Source of the DNA: Apteryx mantelli
Lineage: Eukaryota > Chordata > Aves > Apterygiformes > Apterygidae
Reading direction: 5' to 3'
DNA: 64,000 bases
Assembly (NCBI RefSeq): GCF_036417845.1
Contig: NC_089982.1
Location: forward strand, 46,091,684 to 46,155,683
Of this stretch, positions 13,601-27,900 are shown piece by piece. A model generated the notes under the pieces. That model was not told where the DNA came from, did no database searches, and was given only the letters and a program-made list of their open reading frames with translations. The position numbers and the translations under genes are program-made. How positions within the stretch are numbered: position 1 is the first letter of the stretch; every line of letters starts with the position of its first letter.

Positions 13601-14202
13601 TTTGATAATCATTCTTGAAGATTCTTGCATAGAGTCATAACTGGTTACTAAACATGCACACAGATCCCTCAAACTGAGTAATGAGCAGTAGCCTCTCATT
13701 TCTATACTGTAGTTCTGTTCATATTCTCTAGTGGTTACTTGTTTTATATTTGAGCTTTGCCTACACATATGTAATGACACTCCTACCTTTGCTTTGAAAG
13801 CTAAACTTCTCTGAGAATTTCCAGAGTTGTTTAGTTGGGAAATTATGGTACAATTGGGTATATTTGGCTCATAGGGTCAATAAAAAGGTTCCTGTCCTAG
13901 CTTTTGTATGACAATTAAAAATTATTGGAAGGAGATACCATATGTTTGTGTTTGTGTTTTTTTTTTTAACTGCCTGATGAACCTTTTAAACTTCCTTTAA
14001 TGTAGTTGATTTAAATTCGAATCTTCAGTTTCCTCATATAAAAGTGGTTATTTCATTTCCTTGCTTTCTTCCTTTATAGATAATTGGCTGCCATTTTAGG
14101 ACAATTCCAGTGAATGAAAAGGACACCTTAACATATTTCATCTACTCGGTGAAGAATGACAAGAACAAACCAGATCTAAAGATGGATAGTGGGGTTCATT
14201 AG
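7338..14202 (+). CDS. SAP30: SAP30, Sin3A-associated protein of 30 kDa (4 coding exons, 225 aa)
   Basis: Subunit of the nuclear Sin3-HDAC1/2 corepressor; it bridges Sin3 to DNA-binding factors and stabilises the complex. Coding exons are 7338-7670, 8731-8853, 11948-12046 and 14080-14202, all joined in phase by GT/AG introns of 1060, 3094 and 2033 bp, giving 225 residues against 220 in human. The family start MNGF fixes the ATG at 7338, with G at -3. Residues 21-70 are Ala/Gly/Pro-rich, with a GPGP run typical of the variable N-terminus. The C2CH zinc module is C73, C82, C118 and H121, with the same spacing as C29/C38/C74/H77 of SAP30L. A basic nuclear-localisation and DNA/lipid-binding stretch RNRRKRK covers 129-135, followed by acidic SDDDGD. 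The C-terminal half, from [20 protein letters not shown] to the end, is the Sin3 PAH3-binding domain. No frameshift or stop is seen. It is SAP30 rather than SAP30L because of the [17 protein letters not shown] segment and the C-terminal GVH. Confidence 0.97.
8731..8853 (+). CDS. SAP30: SAP30 coding exon 2
   Basis: Residues 112-152, from [12 protein letters not shown] to DIDTPE, with the last zinc ligands C118 and H121 and the basic RNRRKRK motif. The acceptor is CTTTTAG and the donor GAG|GTAGCT. The exon keeps phase 0 on both sides. Confidence 0.96.
10200..10660 (-). mobile_element. CR1 retrotransposon, 5'-truncated copy in SAP30 intron 2
   Basis: Read on the minus strand, this is the 3' end of a CR1 element: the last part of ORF2, with a decayed C-terminal reverse-transcriptase region including [19 protein letters not shown], then the short 3' UTR and the terminal octamer. 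On the plus strand the tail appears as CACAGAATCACAGAAT at the left edge. Like most avian CR1 copies it is 5'-truncated. It lies antisense to SAP30 and away from the splice sites, so no effect on the gene is expected. Confidence 0.9.
11948..12046 (+). CDS. SAP30: SAP30 coding exon 3
   Basis: Residues 153-185, [10 protein letters not shown] through LNKAQLVE, the start of the Sin3-interaction domain. The acceptor TTTTCTAG and donor GAA|GTACGT are both good, and phase is 0 on both sides. It is 33 codons, well below the length an ORF scan would flag. Confidence 0.96.
14080..14202 (+). CDS. SAP30: SAP30 coding exon 4 with stop
   Basis: Residues 186-225, [20 protein letters not shown] through DSGVH, then TAG. 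The acceptor is CCTTTATAG after a pyrimidine-rich tract. It completes the PAH3-binding region. Confidence 0.96.
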   Translation: MIGCHFRTIPVNEKDTLTYFIYSVKNDKNKPDLKMDSGVH

Positions 14203-14383
14203 ACAGAAAAGGTTGGGACTGAGACTCGGGCTCCAAATCAAGACTGAGAGCTTTTGTTGATATGCAAAAGCTTTCTTTGTAACTTTTTCTCCCAGAGAAC
14301 TTGTCTCTTTTATTTTTCATAATCTTGATGATTTATTTGAAAACCACCTCTCCTGAAATAATTTCCTCAGCAAAAGTATTTTA

Positions 14384-14506
14384 AATAAATATCACTGATA
14401 TTGTTGCTCAACTGGGTGTGTCTGTAACTTATTTAGTGAGTTACTTGTAACTAATAGTTAAGCTTTGACTACTTATGTAATGATGTTAAAATATTTTTCA
14501 ATTAAA
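14384..14506 (+). terminator. SAP30: Candidate SAP30 polyadenylation signals
   Basis: AATAAA at 14384-14389 lies 182 bp after the stop and is followed by a GU-rich stretch (TGGGTGTGTCTGT), the best candidate for 3' end formation. A weaker ATTAAA lies at 14501-14506. The short 3' UTR agrees with the compact human gene. Confidence 0.55.
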
Positions 14507-17500
14507 GTGTGCCAAGGATACATTTATGAATGTACTTAGTCTCATGATGCAATACTGTTTTAAAAAGAAAAAAGAAGCTGTAGCAGAATTAACAATAGAT
14601 TCCCTCCTCCCCAAGGTAAAAGGCTGTAAGTGGCAGTTCCACTTGTTAGCTGAGCAGAAATGGCTGAATAATGTTTTCTTTTTCCTCTTTGGAAGCAAGA
14701 ATTGATGGGAGCTTCTCCGATTTGTTTGTTCATCTTGTTGGGATCTGTGCTTCCAAGCATTGAGGCCTTTGTGCTCCTATATTTAAAAAGAAAAAATTGC
14801 AGCTCTTGAATTTCAAAGATATAAATACGGGTTAAAAGTAGTATACTGCACGGAGAGATCCTTCCACTTGGGAAGAAATACTGTAACTGCTGACTTTCTT
14901 CCATTTATCTACATTGGCTGTTGCTAAGAACTTAATGGAGAATGAAAGATGGAGCTGATGCTTGTTTGATATGGTTTCCTGTAGTATTTTTTGTTCATTG
15001 CATGTATTAACTCAGTCCTGTTGAAGATGTTACTGTATGTTACTTTTTTTTTTTTTAAGGAGTTAAATACTCTTGCTTCTAGTTGAGTATCTTAGTGAAG
15101 TCTGCAGTGCTGAAAAGGGTATCATATCTGATTTCTTCTATTTTCACTGATAACTGTTTTTCTGTCTAAATGTGTGGTGTATGAAATCTGATTCTTGGAT
15201 TGTTCTTTTTCCCCGCTTTGTTTTAAGCTGTGCGCATAGGTTGACAGGGAGAAAAGACTTCTCATCTCAAAGCAGAAAAGGACACAGCTTCAGCTTGTTC
15301 AGTTAGTGTATGTTACAACTCCTAGTCTTATCTGAAGATGTTTAAGAAGTCTTTTCTTAATCTGGGAAAACTAGGAAAGCAGTATTTTTATAATCTAATC
15401 TGTTAGATGTTAATGTTGTAACTTTTTGAAAACTACTTTGAGATCACTAAAACTGAGATGATGTCCTATTTTGCTTTTTTTGACCCATTGCATACTTGCT
15501 CAGGACTGAATGATGATAAACCCTAAACTCAAGCTGGCTGCTTTCCCAGTAGCTATCAGTGGCCTAATTTCTTTCACTTGCAGTGTCTCATATATTTCCA
15601 CATTAAAGTTCTGTGCTGTTGGCCTAAGTTCAGGCTAGTTAATGATACCTAGCTAGTGGTAGCTAAAATTGATATTCCGTTGATAAGGAAATGTTTCAGT
15701 ATCCGTTTCACTGTAGTGACTGTAAAGTAGTCTGAAGATGACAAACTGAATTTGTGCAAAGAATATATAGGAAAGTACTAGTTAGAGAAACAGCCAGGGA
15801 ACCTGGCAGTGAATAGGATGTCCAAAAGATAAAGGTTTTTTTCTCTAGCGCAGAATGCATGACAGGGATGAGTGCTCTCATGTGGGCTTGGCAGGACCTG
15901 TAGAAGCTTTCTTGGGGGGGGAAAAGAAACAAAAGCAAAAGCTTCTACAAGAAATAAGTCTTAAAATAGCAGCCTCAGTGACCCTATCCTGCATGTGAAA
16001 ACTGGCAAAACTTTTCTCCTGTGGATTATAGATTTCCCCTAGTCAGTAGTGATAGAAGGGAAGTACTTGAAAACTGCCTGCTAGCTTTACTACCCAGTTG
16101 TGCCTCTGCCTTAAAATTTTTGCTACTGCCACTCTGGAAAGCCATGAATGACAGAGGCATACACAGTGTGAGTCATGTAGAAACTAGATGGCAGGACCAA
16201 CAAAAGCTATATGCCCATATTACTGCTAGAAGCTTAGAGGGGACTTTCCACAAGAGCGGATACCATATGTTTTCTTAGAGCTCTGACTTTGGATATTTTG
16301 ACTGTTGGTTGCCAGATTTCCACCCCCCAGCCTGCCAGCTGATTATTTGGTAGGAAGCCTGAATGACTCGGGAATAATTACACAAACCAGGCTTAAAGCC
16401 CAGAGACACAACCTGTTTGTCTAACAGACAGTAGCCAAAAAATTACTTGGTAATGATAGTACACACAGATTTACTTGAAACATTTATTATTAGTTATGTA
16501 TAATCAAAACAAAAGCCATTATCCAACCTTCATTTGCCAAAAGATGAAGAGCACAGTCGTTGTGATATTTCATGCTCTTTGTGAAGTAAAACTCTGGTAA
16601 ATTGGTGGTAGCAGTTTTCATGGGGTAAGGTTATAAGATTATTAGAGGCATGGTACTTTGCTTTGAGGAAGAAAGACTAAAAATAGTTGCATCAATATTA
16701 CATGTTTTCCATGTGACTGACTTGATAGCTAAAGAGTTTCTGTATATTAGGCAATAAGGTAGCTTGCTACCTCTAAGTCTGGCTTGTTCAAGTGGCTTTT
16801 ATTAAACTTGTGTACATAAACTATTGGCTATTTTCCTTGTATTGTAATCAGTATTAGCAAATGTTGAGAGGTAACTGTACATCTACAGGCTAGACCATAA
16901 TAATTCTTAAACATTAACATGATTTTTTTAATATTTTTAGTTACCTCCTTGTCTTCTCATTGCTAGCTACCTCACTACAAGGCTACCCTAAGCACAAAGC
17001 CAGCATTTTAATTTAATTCTGAGGTACTGTATTTCAAACAAAACTTGATCCAAAAGCTGCTTAAGTGAGGGTTTTTTATGTTGCCTTAACAGACTTTGCA
17101 TCAGTCCTATCCTCTTCAGATGCCTTTCTGCATGTATGTGCTCTAGCAGCTCTTCTGATAGAAGTGCAATGTTAAGTTTAAACATTTTAACTAAGGTTTT
17201 ATACATTTCATTGTTACACAGGTGACCGGTTAGACATAATTATAACCTGAGTATGCTTTAGTTGCTATTAATGTGAGCTTTGACAATTTTTCCAGTGGAA
17301 TTTTCAAAATACAAGTGGTGTAAGTTTGTTTTTTTCTTTTTTTCCTTTTTTTTTTTTTTTTCTTCCTTAAAGATGCTTAAATAGAACATGGCAACCTATC
17401 TATAGAAGTGCCAGGTATTGAGTCGCTTCAGCTTAAAACAACATTAACTGTGTGACAACAATAAAGCAATAGGAAGCTGCATTACAGAAGATTGCTACAA

Positions 17501-17901
17501 GGAGTCACATTCTTAACCACATTAAATATAAAGCTTGAAGTTCCTATATCAAAACTAGTTGGCAATGTTGTCCTTCTTTAAAAAGAGATAGGCTTTTTGC
17601 TGGGAGAAGCATATTAGGACAATGATGAGCCTTGTACCAAGTTTCAAAGTATTATGGAAATTAAGGCAGCTACCAAGTTTGAAAGGAAAACTTTACTGCT
17701 TACATCTTTAAGATTCCAAAAAGATATAGAAAAGAAATTTTCATACAATGTAAGAAGAGGCACTCTATTGTGGTTAGAAAGAAGGGGTTTGTTATTGTTG
17801 TTTCTTTTTTTTTCTTTTCTTTTTCTTTTTTTCTTTTAAAGCACTGTTGGGGAATTGTAGACTGATGTGCCTGTTGTCTTCACTGATAGGCTTGATGTCA
17901 G
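14507..17901. other. Convergent SAP30-SCRG1 spacer
   Basis: The space between the 3' ends of the two converging genes, including the unmapped SCRG1 3' UTR. No coding exon is recognisable. It contains T/C-rich runs near 17328-17362 and 17800-17838. Minus-strand AATAAA signals at 16798-16803 and 16483-16488 are possible SCRG1 3' ends, though they would give long 3' UTRs of 1.1-1.4 kb. Confidence 0.5.
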
Positions 17902-19940
<2,039 letters not shown>

Positions 19941-19999
19941 CTATGCTGGAGAGTGTTTCCTCCTAGGTGGTAAACATTGCCATGGAATTGATATTCATT

Positions 20000-22900
20000 G
20001 CTTTCTATACAACCTGTTCCTTTTGGGGGGAATTGAGGCTTCTGTTGCTGGCAATTTTGTTGTTTCTTTGGCCTCTCACCTTGAGAAAATTGCTTTGAGC
20101 TAGACGTGTTCTCCCAGTGGTGTAAATGAATGTATTAAATGCTACCAAAGCAGGGGAAATGTTCAGGTGTATTTCATTACCTTCCTGGTGATTTTGGTTC
20201 TTTGAGAGCTGTTGAAACAAGAGTGGCTTGCATAAAAATTAGTAATATCTTTCCCCTTAAAGCTTATGAAAAACCGTCTGTTGCTTGAACCTGTCGTGAC
20301 TGACTGACTGCTCAAAAAACATGAAGTGTTAAATACAACAAAGGAAGCTGAAGCTCTCAGTGGTGCTTTGAGGTGTTGCTGTCCTGGACTGCAGTCTTGG
20401 TGATTTTCACACTGCAGGCTGTAATGTGCTAGAGTTGTTGAGGACATCTCAATCTTCTTTTGGTCCTGAAAACTACTTAGCTGAGTTATGCTACAAGAGG
20501 TCATTGTGGTATAATTGACACCACCTTTTAAAAGACAGCGTAAACTACTCCTTGCAAAACTCTGCTTTCCATCATCTGAGCGAGCTTCTTTAACATTAGC
20601 TGTGCTATTCTGTGCTGCTTTTGCACAGAGACTGTGCCACAAAGCTTTGGGTAAGACCCTTGAACTTGCGTTCACTTTCAAATTAGTCCTGCACTTTGAA
20701 CAATGTTTCAACCTAGATCTTATTGGTATTAGAAGGAGGGAGATTGGTTTGTTTGTTTGTTTTGTTTCTTACCTTTCCTCATGCTTGAACAGAGAGGGCT
20801 TTAGCTTTCTGAATGTAAATAGCAGTTCTACTCTGAAAACTAATCCAGAGCGATGGTCAACTCTGTTCAACAGCTCTCTCTGTGTATATTCCTAAGTGTG
20901 TTTTACTGCCAAGGAAAGAGAAGAGCAAAATTGCTGCTCTTCATCCTGTTGGCACTATGGAGTTGATCCAGCATTATGGGCTGGTTCCTGGTCTTTCCTA
21001 TGAGGCTGCAGAATAGACAACTCTAGACTAACCTGAAAATAACCAGGAATAAAGCAATGTCCAATCAAAGACTGTCAGATACCAAGTTTAGACAGTAGGG
21101 CTGCTATCTAGAACAAAAAACTCAAGCATCCTTGATATAGAAGTCACTATGATGGTATACAGAGTCTCACTTGCGTTATTTTGTAAAACTCTTGAGGTAA
21201 CCCTTGAAAAACAAACAAGAAGCTATTAAATGTATGACTTTACTGTATTCTGTAGTAATTTCTTCCCTGGGTAGTTACATCACCAGCATACCTGTCTTGC
21301 TGATCTTCTCCTCCTTCAGCCAATGAAGGAAAAACCAGAGATTATAACTAAGGGAACCTGGAAATTTGGATTCATATAATGGATAAAATACTACACCTGG
21401 ATGTGTTTTGATTATATTTTCATAAGTTCTTGCGCAGACTTGTGTTTTTGAACACTGGTAGCCAAGTAAAATATTAAAGTGTCTAATGTATTAAGGAATA
21501 TGACTAAAATGAAAATAAGCTCTTGTCTTTTCTAACTCCTGTCATAGAAGCAAAATTCATTGAATGATTTCTTTCAGTTTCCGTGAACTTCTGTGTGAGC
21601 TTTTGAGTAGGAGAGTCCTATAAACTACTACTACTAATGGGGCCTTGGGGATCTATTTTTTAATTACCTTAGAGTGCAGTATTAAATAACATACTGTCTT
21701 TATTAGTTTTAGACCTCAAAACTACTTCTCAAATAAAGTAAACATTGTTCTAACTTTGCCTGATGTTATTTTTTAGACTCAAGTAAAGGATCTGTATTAT
21801 AATAATGGTTTTATTTTGTAGGATTGTAAACACTGCACAGTTATGAGGCTTCTGCTCCAAAAAGTCTAATGCCCAAAGAGAACAGGTTTATATATGCTAT
21901 ACCTTGATGAATGCCAATGCCAAGCATATTTTTCTATTCAGATAATTGAACTTAATTATTTAATATTTTGTGGAAGAAGAATTCCATGAAAGTGAAATTT
22001 ATGAAGCAGGGTTTTTGTGCCTTTGCAAGATGAGGTATTCATGATATCTTGCTCTTGTGTATATTTGGTATTCCTAGTAATTTGGATGAGCTTTCCCCAG
22101 TTGGAGTTAGTTGGGATACTGATATGAATCTGTTGCCATCTGCCTATTTTCTCTGTGTGATCACAGGAACATGTTCTGTCGTGAAAATGGTCAGATTTTA
22201 TCTGCAGACTGTCAAATTTGCAGGATGACAAAATCATGATCTACAGTTTAAAGTAATTCACTGTTTGCCTTGGAATGTAACAGGGTATTAGTACAGTACA
22301 TCATCAAGAGGTTTGGCATGGATAATGGACAACATCAGCATTAACAAAGCAAGGTCCTGTGCTGGTGAGCTATGGACAGATACCTGTACTAACAGGTCAG
22401 TTACTTGTTCCTTATTTCTGGTATTCAGAAAATTGTGTATTGTTTTGTTTCTACTTAAATATTTCCTTTGTTTTTTTGCAGATATTAACTTAAAGGAAAC
22501 TTTCAGTCAAAGACCTTTTCAAAAAGTTATTCCTCTACTGTAAGAAAATGATGCCTATTTGCAGATGAAAGATTCCCAGAGAACTGAAGAGTTTTATTAA
22601 CTGCCTGCACAGGATCAATGTTCATAAACTCAGCAGACCTTCCAGACACAGCATGCTGCTTCTGACAAACTACTATGATTTTTTTTTTTCCTGAATATGG
22701 CTTCACAGATGATGGACCATTACGGAATGCATAGGTGAATAACAGAGCTAGTAAGTGCGTGTTTATTTTAAAATGTATGTAAAAGACATCATCTGCTTTC
22801 ACATAACACAGAAAAACTTTCTTGTGGAGCAAACCAGAGAAATTTGATGAAAAAAAATCACCAAGGTGACTCAAAGAATCATTGCCAGCAAATACAGTCT

Positions 22901-24400
22901 GATATTTGTTTATTTTTTTAACTTTCTGAAGAGCTAACAATCTAGCCTAACCAGGCTGCTTTATCAAGATTATGCTATTTCAAATTCTAACAGGAATAAA
23001 GCCATCTAAAAATATTTAAAATGAACTCCCAGCATTTGCATAGGTATTATTTGATGAATTACTTCATTGGTTACTTTGACATGGTGTAAGTGAAGTTCTG
23101 AGAACAAGTTCAGCTAGGAAAACTAGTGCTTTGAAACCAGAGTTTTGCCTGAAGGAAAACAGGTAGTTTTGGAATATGTCCTGCTGTGTCAGCAATCATT
23201 GCCATCCCTGTTCATTCAGCTGAGCGTTTTTGAATTGTCCCATCAGGCAATTTGGCACCATATAGTCTTTGGATTTGCTAGATGCAAAGGGAGTTCTGAA
23301 AAGGACCAAAAAGAAAACAGAAAAACCCAAGTTTCAGCCTCCATGGTCAAGAACTACAGGGCAGCATACGTTTCTTGAGTATGGTAACGTGCTTTAGAGG
23401 TCAAATGATATCAGTAGGAGCTCAGGTGTTAGAAGCCAGATACAGAAATAGGGAAACAAGTGAGAAATGACAGTGTGTATTTTGGCATCTCTAGAGATTC
23501 TGCTTATTTGGGGAGGAAAATATAAATGTTTACAACTCAGTTTATCAATCATTAAAGATAGAATTTAGTGTTATTAAGCAATCTGTGTATTTCCAGTTGT
23601 CTGAGCTTGAAAACAAAGAATACTTTGCTCTAATTGATATCCTTTTAGTGTATGACCTTTTTCAATCAGTTCAGTGGCAAGTGCTGCATAAATAAGCTGG
23701 CTAATTACACTTAGAGGTGAAGCAAACTTCATATATTTTTGTTTTCTTAATGTGCATTGAGCTAAAAATACCTATTCAACATAGAATGCTTATCATTTAT
23801 TATTCATTTGTCAAGCCTCCATTTCAGGAACACCTGTAGAAAGCTGAGCCAAACACTTAAATATTTAGATGTGTTAGTGCATTATAGTTAGGTCTGTTAA
23901 TGTATTCATAAGGAATGATTACACAAGAGCTGTATAACTGTGATATTATGAAGAAGGCTTTTTCTATTTAAAAAAAAATCCTTCAGATCTGTTTTGCTTG
24001 AGCAGTTGGTGCATTGTAAGGACAGCAGCTATTCCACTGAGGATGAATGCAGTGAATTACTGCTTTGTAATTACCATCAACACTATGATTCTTTCCAGGA
24101 TTTGGGTTCTCATTAAAACCCATTTAGTTTTCTTAAAGACGGCAATTCGTTGTGAACACACCTCTCCCCCACATTCACCAATTTCGCACTAATGTTGAGC
24201 ACAGGAAAGTAATACAGTATGTTTAATGACTTCGTATTAACAACTGTAACATCCAACTTTGTGAAGAAGAGTGAGACAGTGAAAGACTTATCTTTAGCTA
24301 GATTGTATCCATGCGTCTGTCTTGTATGACATCTTCTGCCTACAATGCATCTGCTTCTCCCAAATATTCTCCTGCATGTTCCCATATATATTGCTAATTC
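20000..24400. other. SCRG1: SCRG1 upstream/intronic region, no coding exon seen
   Basis: AT-rich DNA 5' of the SCRG1 coding exons, probably intron 1 if the first exon is near 24.5 kb. A 182-codon minus-strand open frame at 20163-20711 starts at TTG and resembles no family, so it is treated as chance. Confidence 0.5.
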
Positions 24401-24463
24401 TATATCCTGTAACTAGCATCAGAGGAACAAGTGCACAAGGATAATTTCAGGAGCAAGACATAC

Positions 24464-24680
24464 CTTTCTCTTCTGCTTCGCTCCCTTTCACTTTCTTGGC
24501 AGCTGTATCTTTTTAGAGGTACCCGGGGAGAGCTAGGGCTAGAGGAGATGAGAAGAGGGAGGGCTGAGGGGAGATGCTGCACAAACACTCCTTTGTTTGC
24601 CCTGACTTCTGCCTGTGACTGACACGCTCTCTCCTCCAGCAAGGGGCCGGAGGATGGGCTGCAAGAACTGCCCCTTTCAG
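24464..24680 (-). other. SCRG1: Possible SCRG1 non-coding first exon
   Basis: The acceptor before the SCRG1 coding exon demands an upstream exon. On the minus strand a strong donor, GAGAAAG|GTATGT, lies with its first intron base at 24463, preceded by about 200 bp of moderately GC-rich sequence unlike its surroundings. This would give a 4.6 kb first intron. No TATA box was identified, and the left edge of the exon is a guess. Inference only. Confidence 0.25.
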
Positions 24681-24929
24681 TCACTGCCAACCTAGACAAG
24701 ACAAAAATATGAACTGATCCTTTCTAGCAGGAAACGGTGAGTCCACCCAGGAATCACGAGAAGGTGTCTCATCAGAGTAAAGCATAAAACCCAGAAAGGG
24801 GGGGGAAAGAAAACACCCCTGTGGAATAACTTTTTGCTGTGGACTGGAGAACAGACTTGGGGACAGCAGCAAGGAGTCAGGCTACCAGAAGGATGTAGTT
24901 GTTGGACAGATGCATTATTTTGCATTGAG

Positions 24930-27900
24930 CAGGAAGAACAGACTTAACCAACAACCTCATGCAATAGTTTAATTCCCGATTTCGGGCTTCTATTTCATTT
25001 TTTTGGAACCTGAAATAATCAAGAAAAAGTAATTATTTAACCAGACTTCTAGTACAATATACTATACTAAGCCATGTATTAAGTTCATTACTGACAAAAG
25101 ATTTAATCAAAAGGTAAAACAGTATGTTAAGCAGTATTTCAAAGTCAGTTATTTTAGATTAGTGTAGCTAATCAAATACTCTGGTATCCAAAAATACCTA
25201 ATCTGAGGTGCTTAAATGGAACCGAATTATGTATTAATGAGAAGATAGTTTTGGAGGGAAAGCATGGGACTTCAGATCAATGTCCCTACCTTACTGTTCT
25301 AACTTGGCTCTGGCTCTATTATGGCCATCCTGGGTCTGTTTTGTTTCTTCATCAGATCCAGACAATGACTTTTGCTCTCAGCTCTCTGGTAAATAAAAGA
25401 TAAATAATAATCTTCGAGGTGGTTAGAAGGAAATGCTGTGGATAAGGAAGTATGATTACACCTTAGCTGCTGAGCTGTAATCTTTACATTTTCTAGTCTC
25501 TGACTGTTCCTTTGTAAGTGTTAGATTTTTTTCCCCATCTATTGGGCTGCTCCCTAGTACAGAGATTTGTTAGGAGCACAAAAAGGTACCTCTGCTCAGC
25601 TGCCTCAATTCACAGTTTGATGTCTTTGTGCTTACCTGCTTTGATTATTGTTTAGACCAATATGCCAGAGGTGAGCTAAGGCCTCTGCAAGGTGTGTATC
25701 TCATATTCTGCTGCCTCAGTTAGGAAAGTAGAGAAGTGGCACAAATACTTGGGAGTAAGCCTCTTTAAACCTGGATGCTCCTATTCATGGTGGTCACATG
25801 CAGCAGACTTTTCCACCTCTCTGCCGGAGGTGGGTGGCTGGGACAGCAGAGAGCAGGATATATGATTACGCCTCAGCCTCTAGCTCAGCTGTGCAGTATG
25901 TTCTTCACTGCTGCCCTTATAGGAATGGCAACTTAAAGGGGAGGGAGAAGGTAGCTGTGGGCAGTTACTGTCAGAAGGAGACATTTTTGCCTTTTCAGGG
26001 TGACAAAATGCCTTGCACTGGCTTTGCTTTTCTACAGAATTTTTTTTTCTGATGTGGATCCTAGCCATGATGATCTGGGCTTTAAACAAGATTAGTGTAA
26101 TGCTTCAGTGAGTACAGACTGTTCCAGGGCAGCGCACTGTAATGCTGTAAGGAGTTATGAGCCTGATGCTGATGTAAGTCAGCAGGACACTGGATATTTG
26201 CAGGGATAAAACTCCAGTGAGGCAATAAGAGCATATTGTGCTGGTGCTCTGAATTTGGATGCCTTTTTATTTGTCTGCAAATAAGTTTTGGTACAAGTAC
26301 TTTGAAGTTGGTTTGAAAATAGACTGTCACAGGTGTGACCACAAGGTGGGCAAGAGAGGGTCGGATACCAGCAGAGAGTGACATTTAAGGTTCATAAGGG
26401 GTTAAACAGGATAGGTTTAATGAAGGACTTGCACTACAAACTGTGCGGGGAGCCCCAGGAACCGCAAGGAGGGGTTGCTGGCGGGAGGCTGCTGGAGGCC
26501 CAGGTTGGACGCCTGGGTGGGACTCGACTTTTTGTTCGTAAGGGCCCCTTAAATCTACTAGAACTATTTCCTTATCTCAGCTGTGCTAACCTTGAGTAGC
26601 TACTGCCCGGGAAGCAGCTAGACATTGCTGACACAACGGAATATGCCTGGCCCTGATGGGAGCTTGGTCAGTGTGTAGTTTCACGCGCTGAGGCTGCTAC
26701 CATGTACTCTGCCAGGCACTGACTCCTTGACAGGTCTTCCACAGGTCTTCCCACTACAACAGGATATAATAAAAATGTCCTAGGAGTATTTTCCCTGAGA
26801 TTCTCCTTTCCGCTCCTCCAGTTTCAGTTCTCTTGTGTTTTCCAGGGAGGATCTGTGCTTCTAGAACAGACTTTGTCTGCTGGGAGAGACCTGTTGGGAC
26901 AGCAGCGCAGCAGTTTGAGGGGCTGTGACAGCTTTGCTTATAAAGTGTGTGGAGGGGGGTGGGAGGGGATATTAAGAAAATATCCTGCTGCATTTTGAGA
27001 AAAGACCAGTTCTAACAAAGCTATTGTTTTGCCAGTGTGTTTGTTTTTGTTTTTTTCCTCTTTTTTTTTTTTTTTTCATAGCTCCATGTATGAAGTTTCC
27101 AGTCAATGAAAACACTTCAGGAGCAGGAAATTCTCCCTCATGATGCTTCCTCAGAATAGAGACTGGGAGGCAAATTAGGCTTTGGAGGAAGCAAAAGTTT
27201 TAGGAAACTTTGAGGGCAGAATGCAACCAAAGCCTAGGGGGGAGAAGGCTACTGTAGAAACAACTCTTTCAAGTGTGGCAAAGTGAGGTGGTTTATAGGA
27301 AAATGAGCTGAAGGGTAGGAGAGCCTGCAATGCTGATGGCTTGGGAGAGAGCAAAGCACAGAGCAGTATTTCCAGATCTTTTATCCTTTTCCCCTTTCTC
27401 TACTTTATCACTAGTCCATTGCCCCTGAATATCTGTTTCTGTGCTGACTTTATCTCCTCCCCCAGCTCCAGTCCTGGTAGCTTTTTCTTTATTTTTGTTT
27501 CCCTCTCTTTTTTGCTCCAACTACTGAGCCCCAAAAAAGCTACTGGAATCAGCAGCAGTTTTCTCTGTCCCAGCCAGCACCCAGCCAGACAGCACAAGAA
27601 GTATTGAAAATTGGAGAAACTTTTTGTTCTCCGTGATGGCATCTGGTAGCTGCAGGAGAACTGTAAGGAAATCTTGTGGGGTTTTTGTGTTTTTTTTTTT
27701 TTTTTTCACCCTCCTTGATCTGTGTGCATGCACACAATGGAAAAAGTAATTATGAACTGTGCGCAACTCATCATATTTGTGGACCCCTGTTTTTAAATGT
27801 GTGCATAAACTCCCATTCCAACCTGAAGAGATATGTCAGTATTAGAGGTAAGGTGCAAAGTAGAGTGCTTTTTCCAGGTTGGTGCTGTTGGAGCCAGTAA

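Noticed and set aside
20163-20711. 182-codon minus-strand open frame upstream of SCRG1
   Set aside because: It begins at TTG, has no domain or family resemblance, lacks an exon context and lies in a probable SCRG1 intron.
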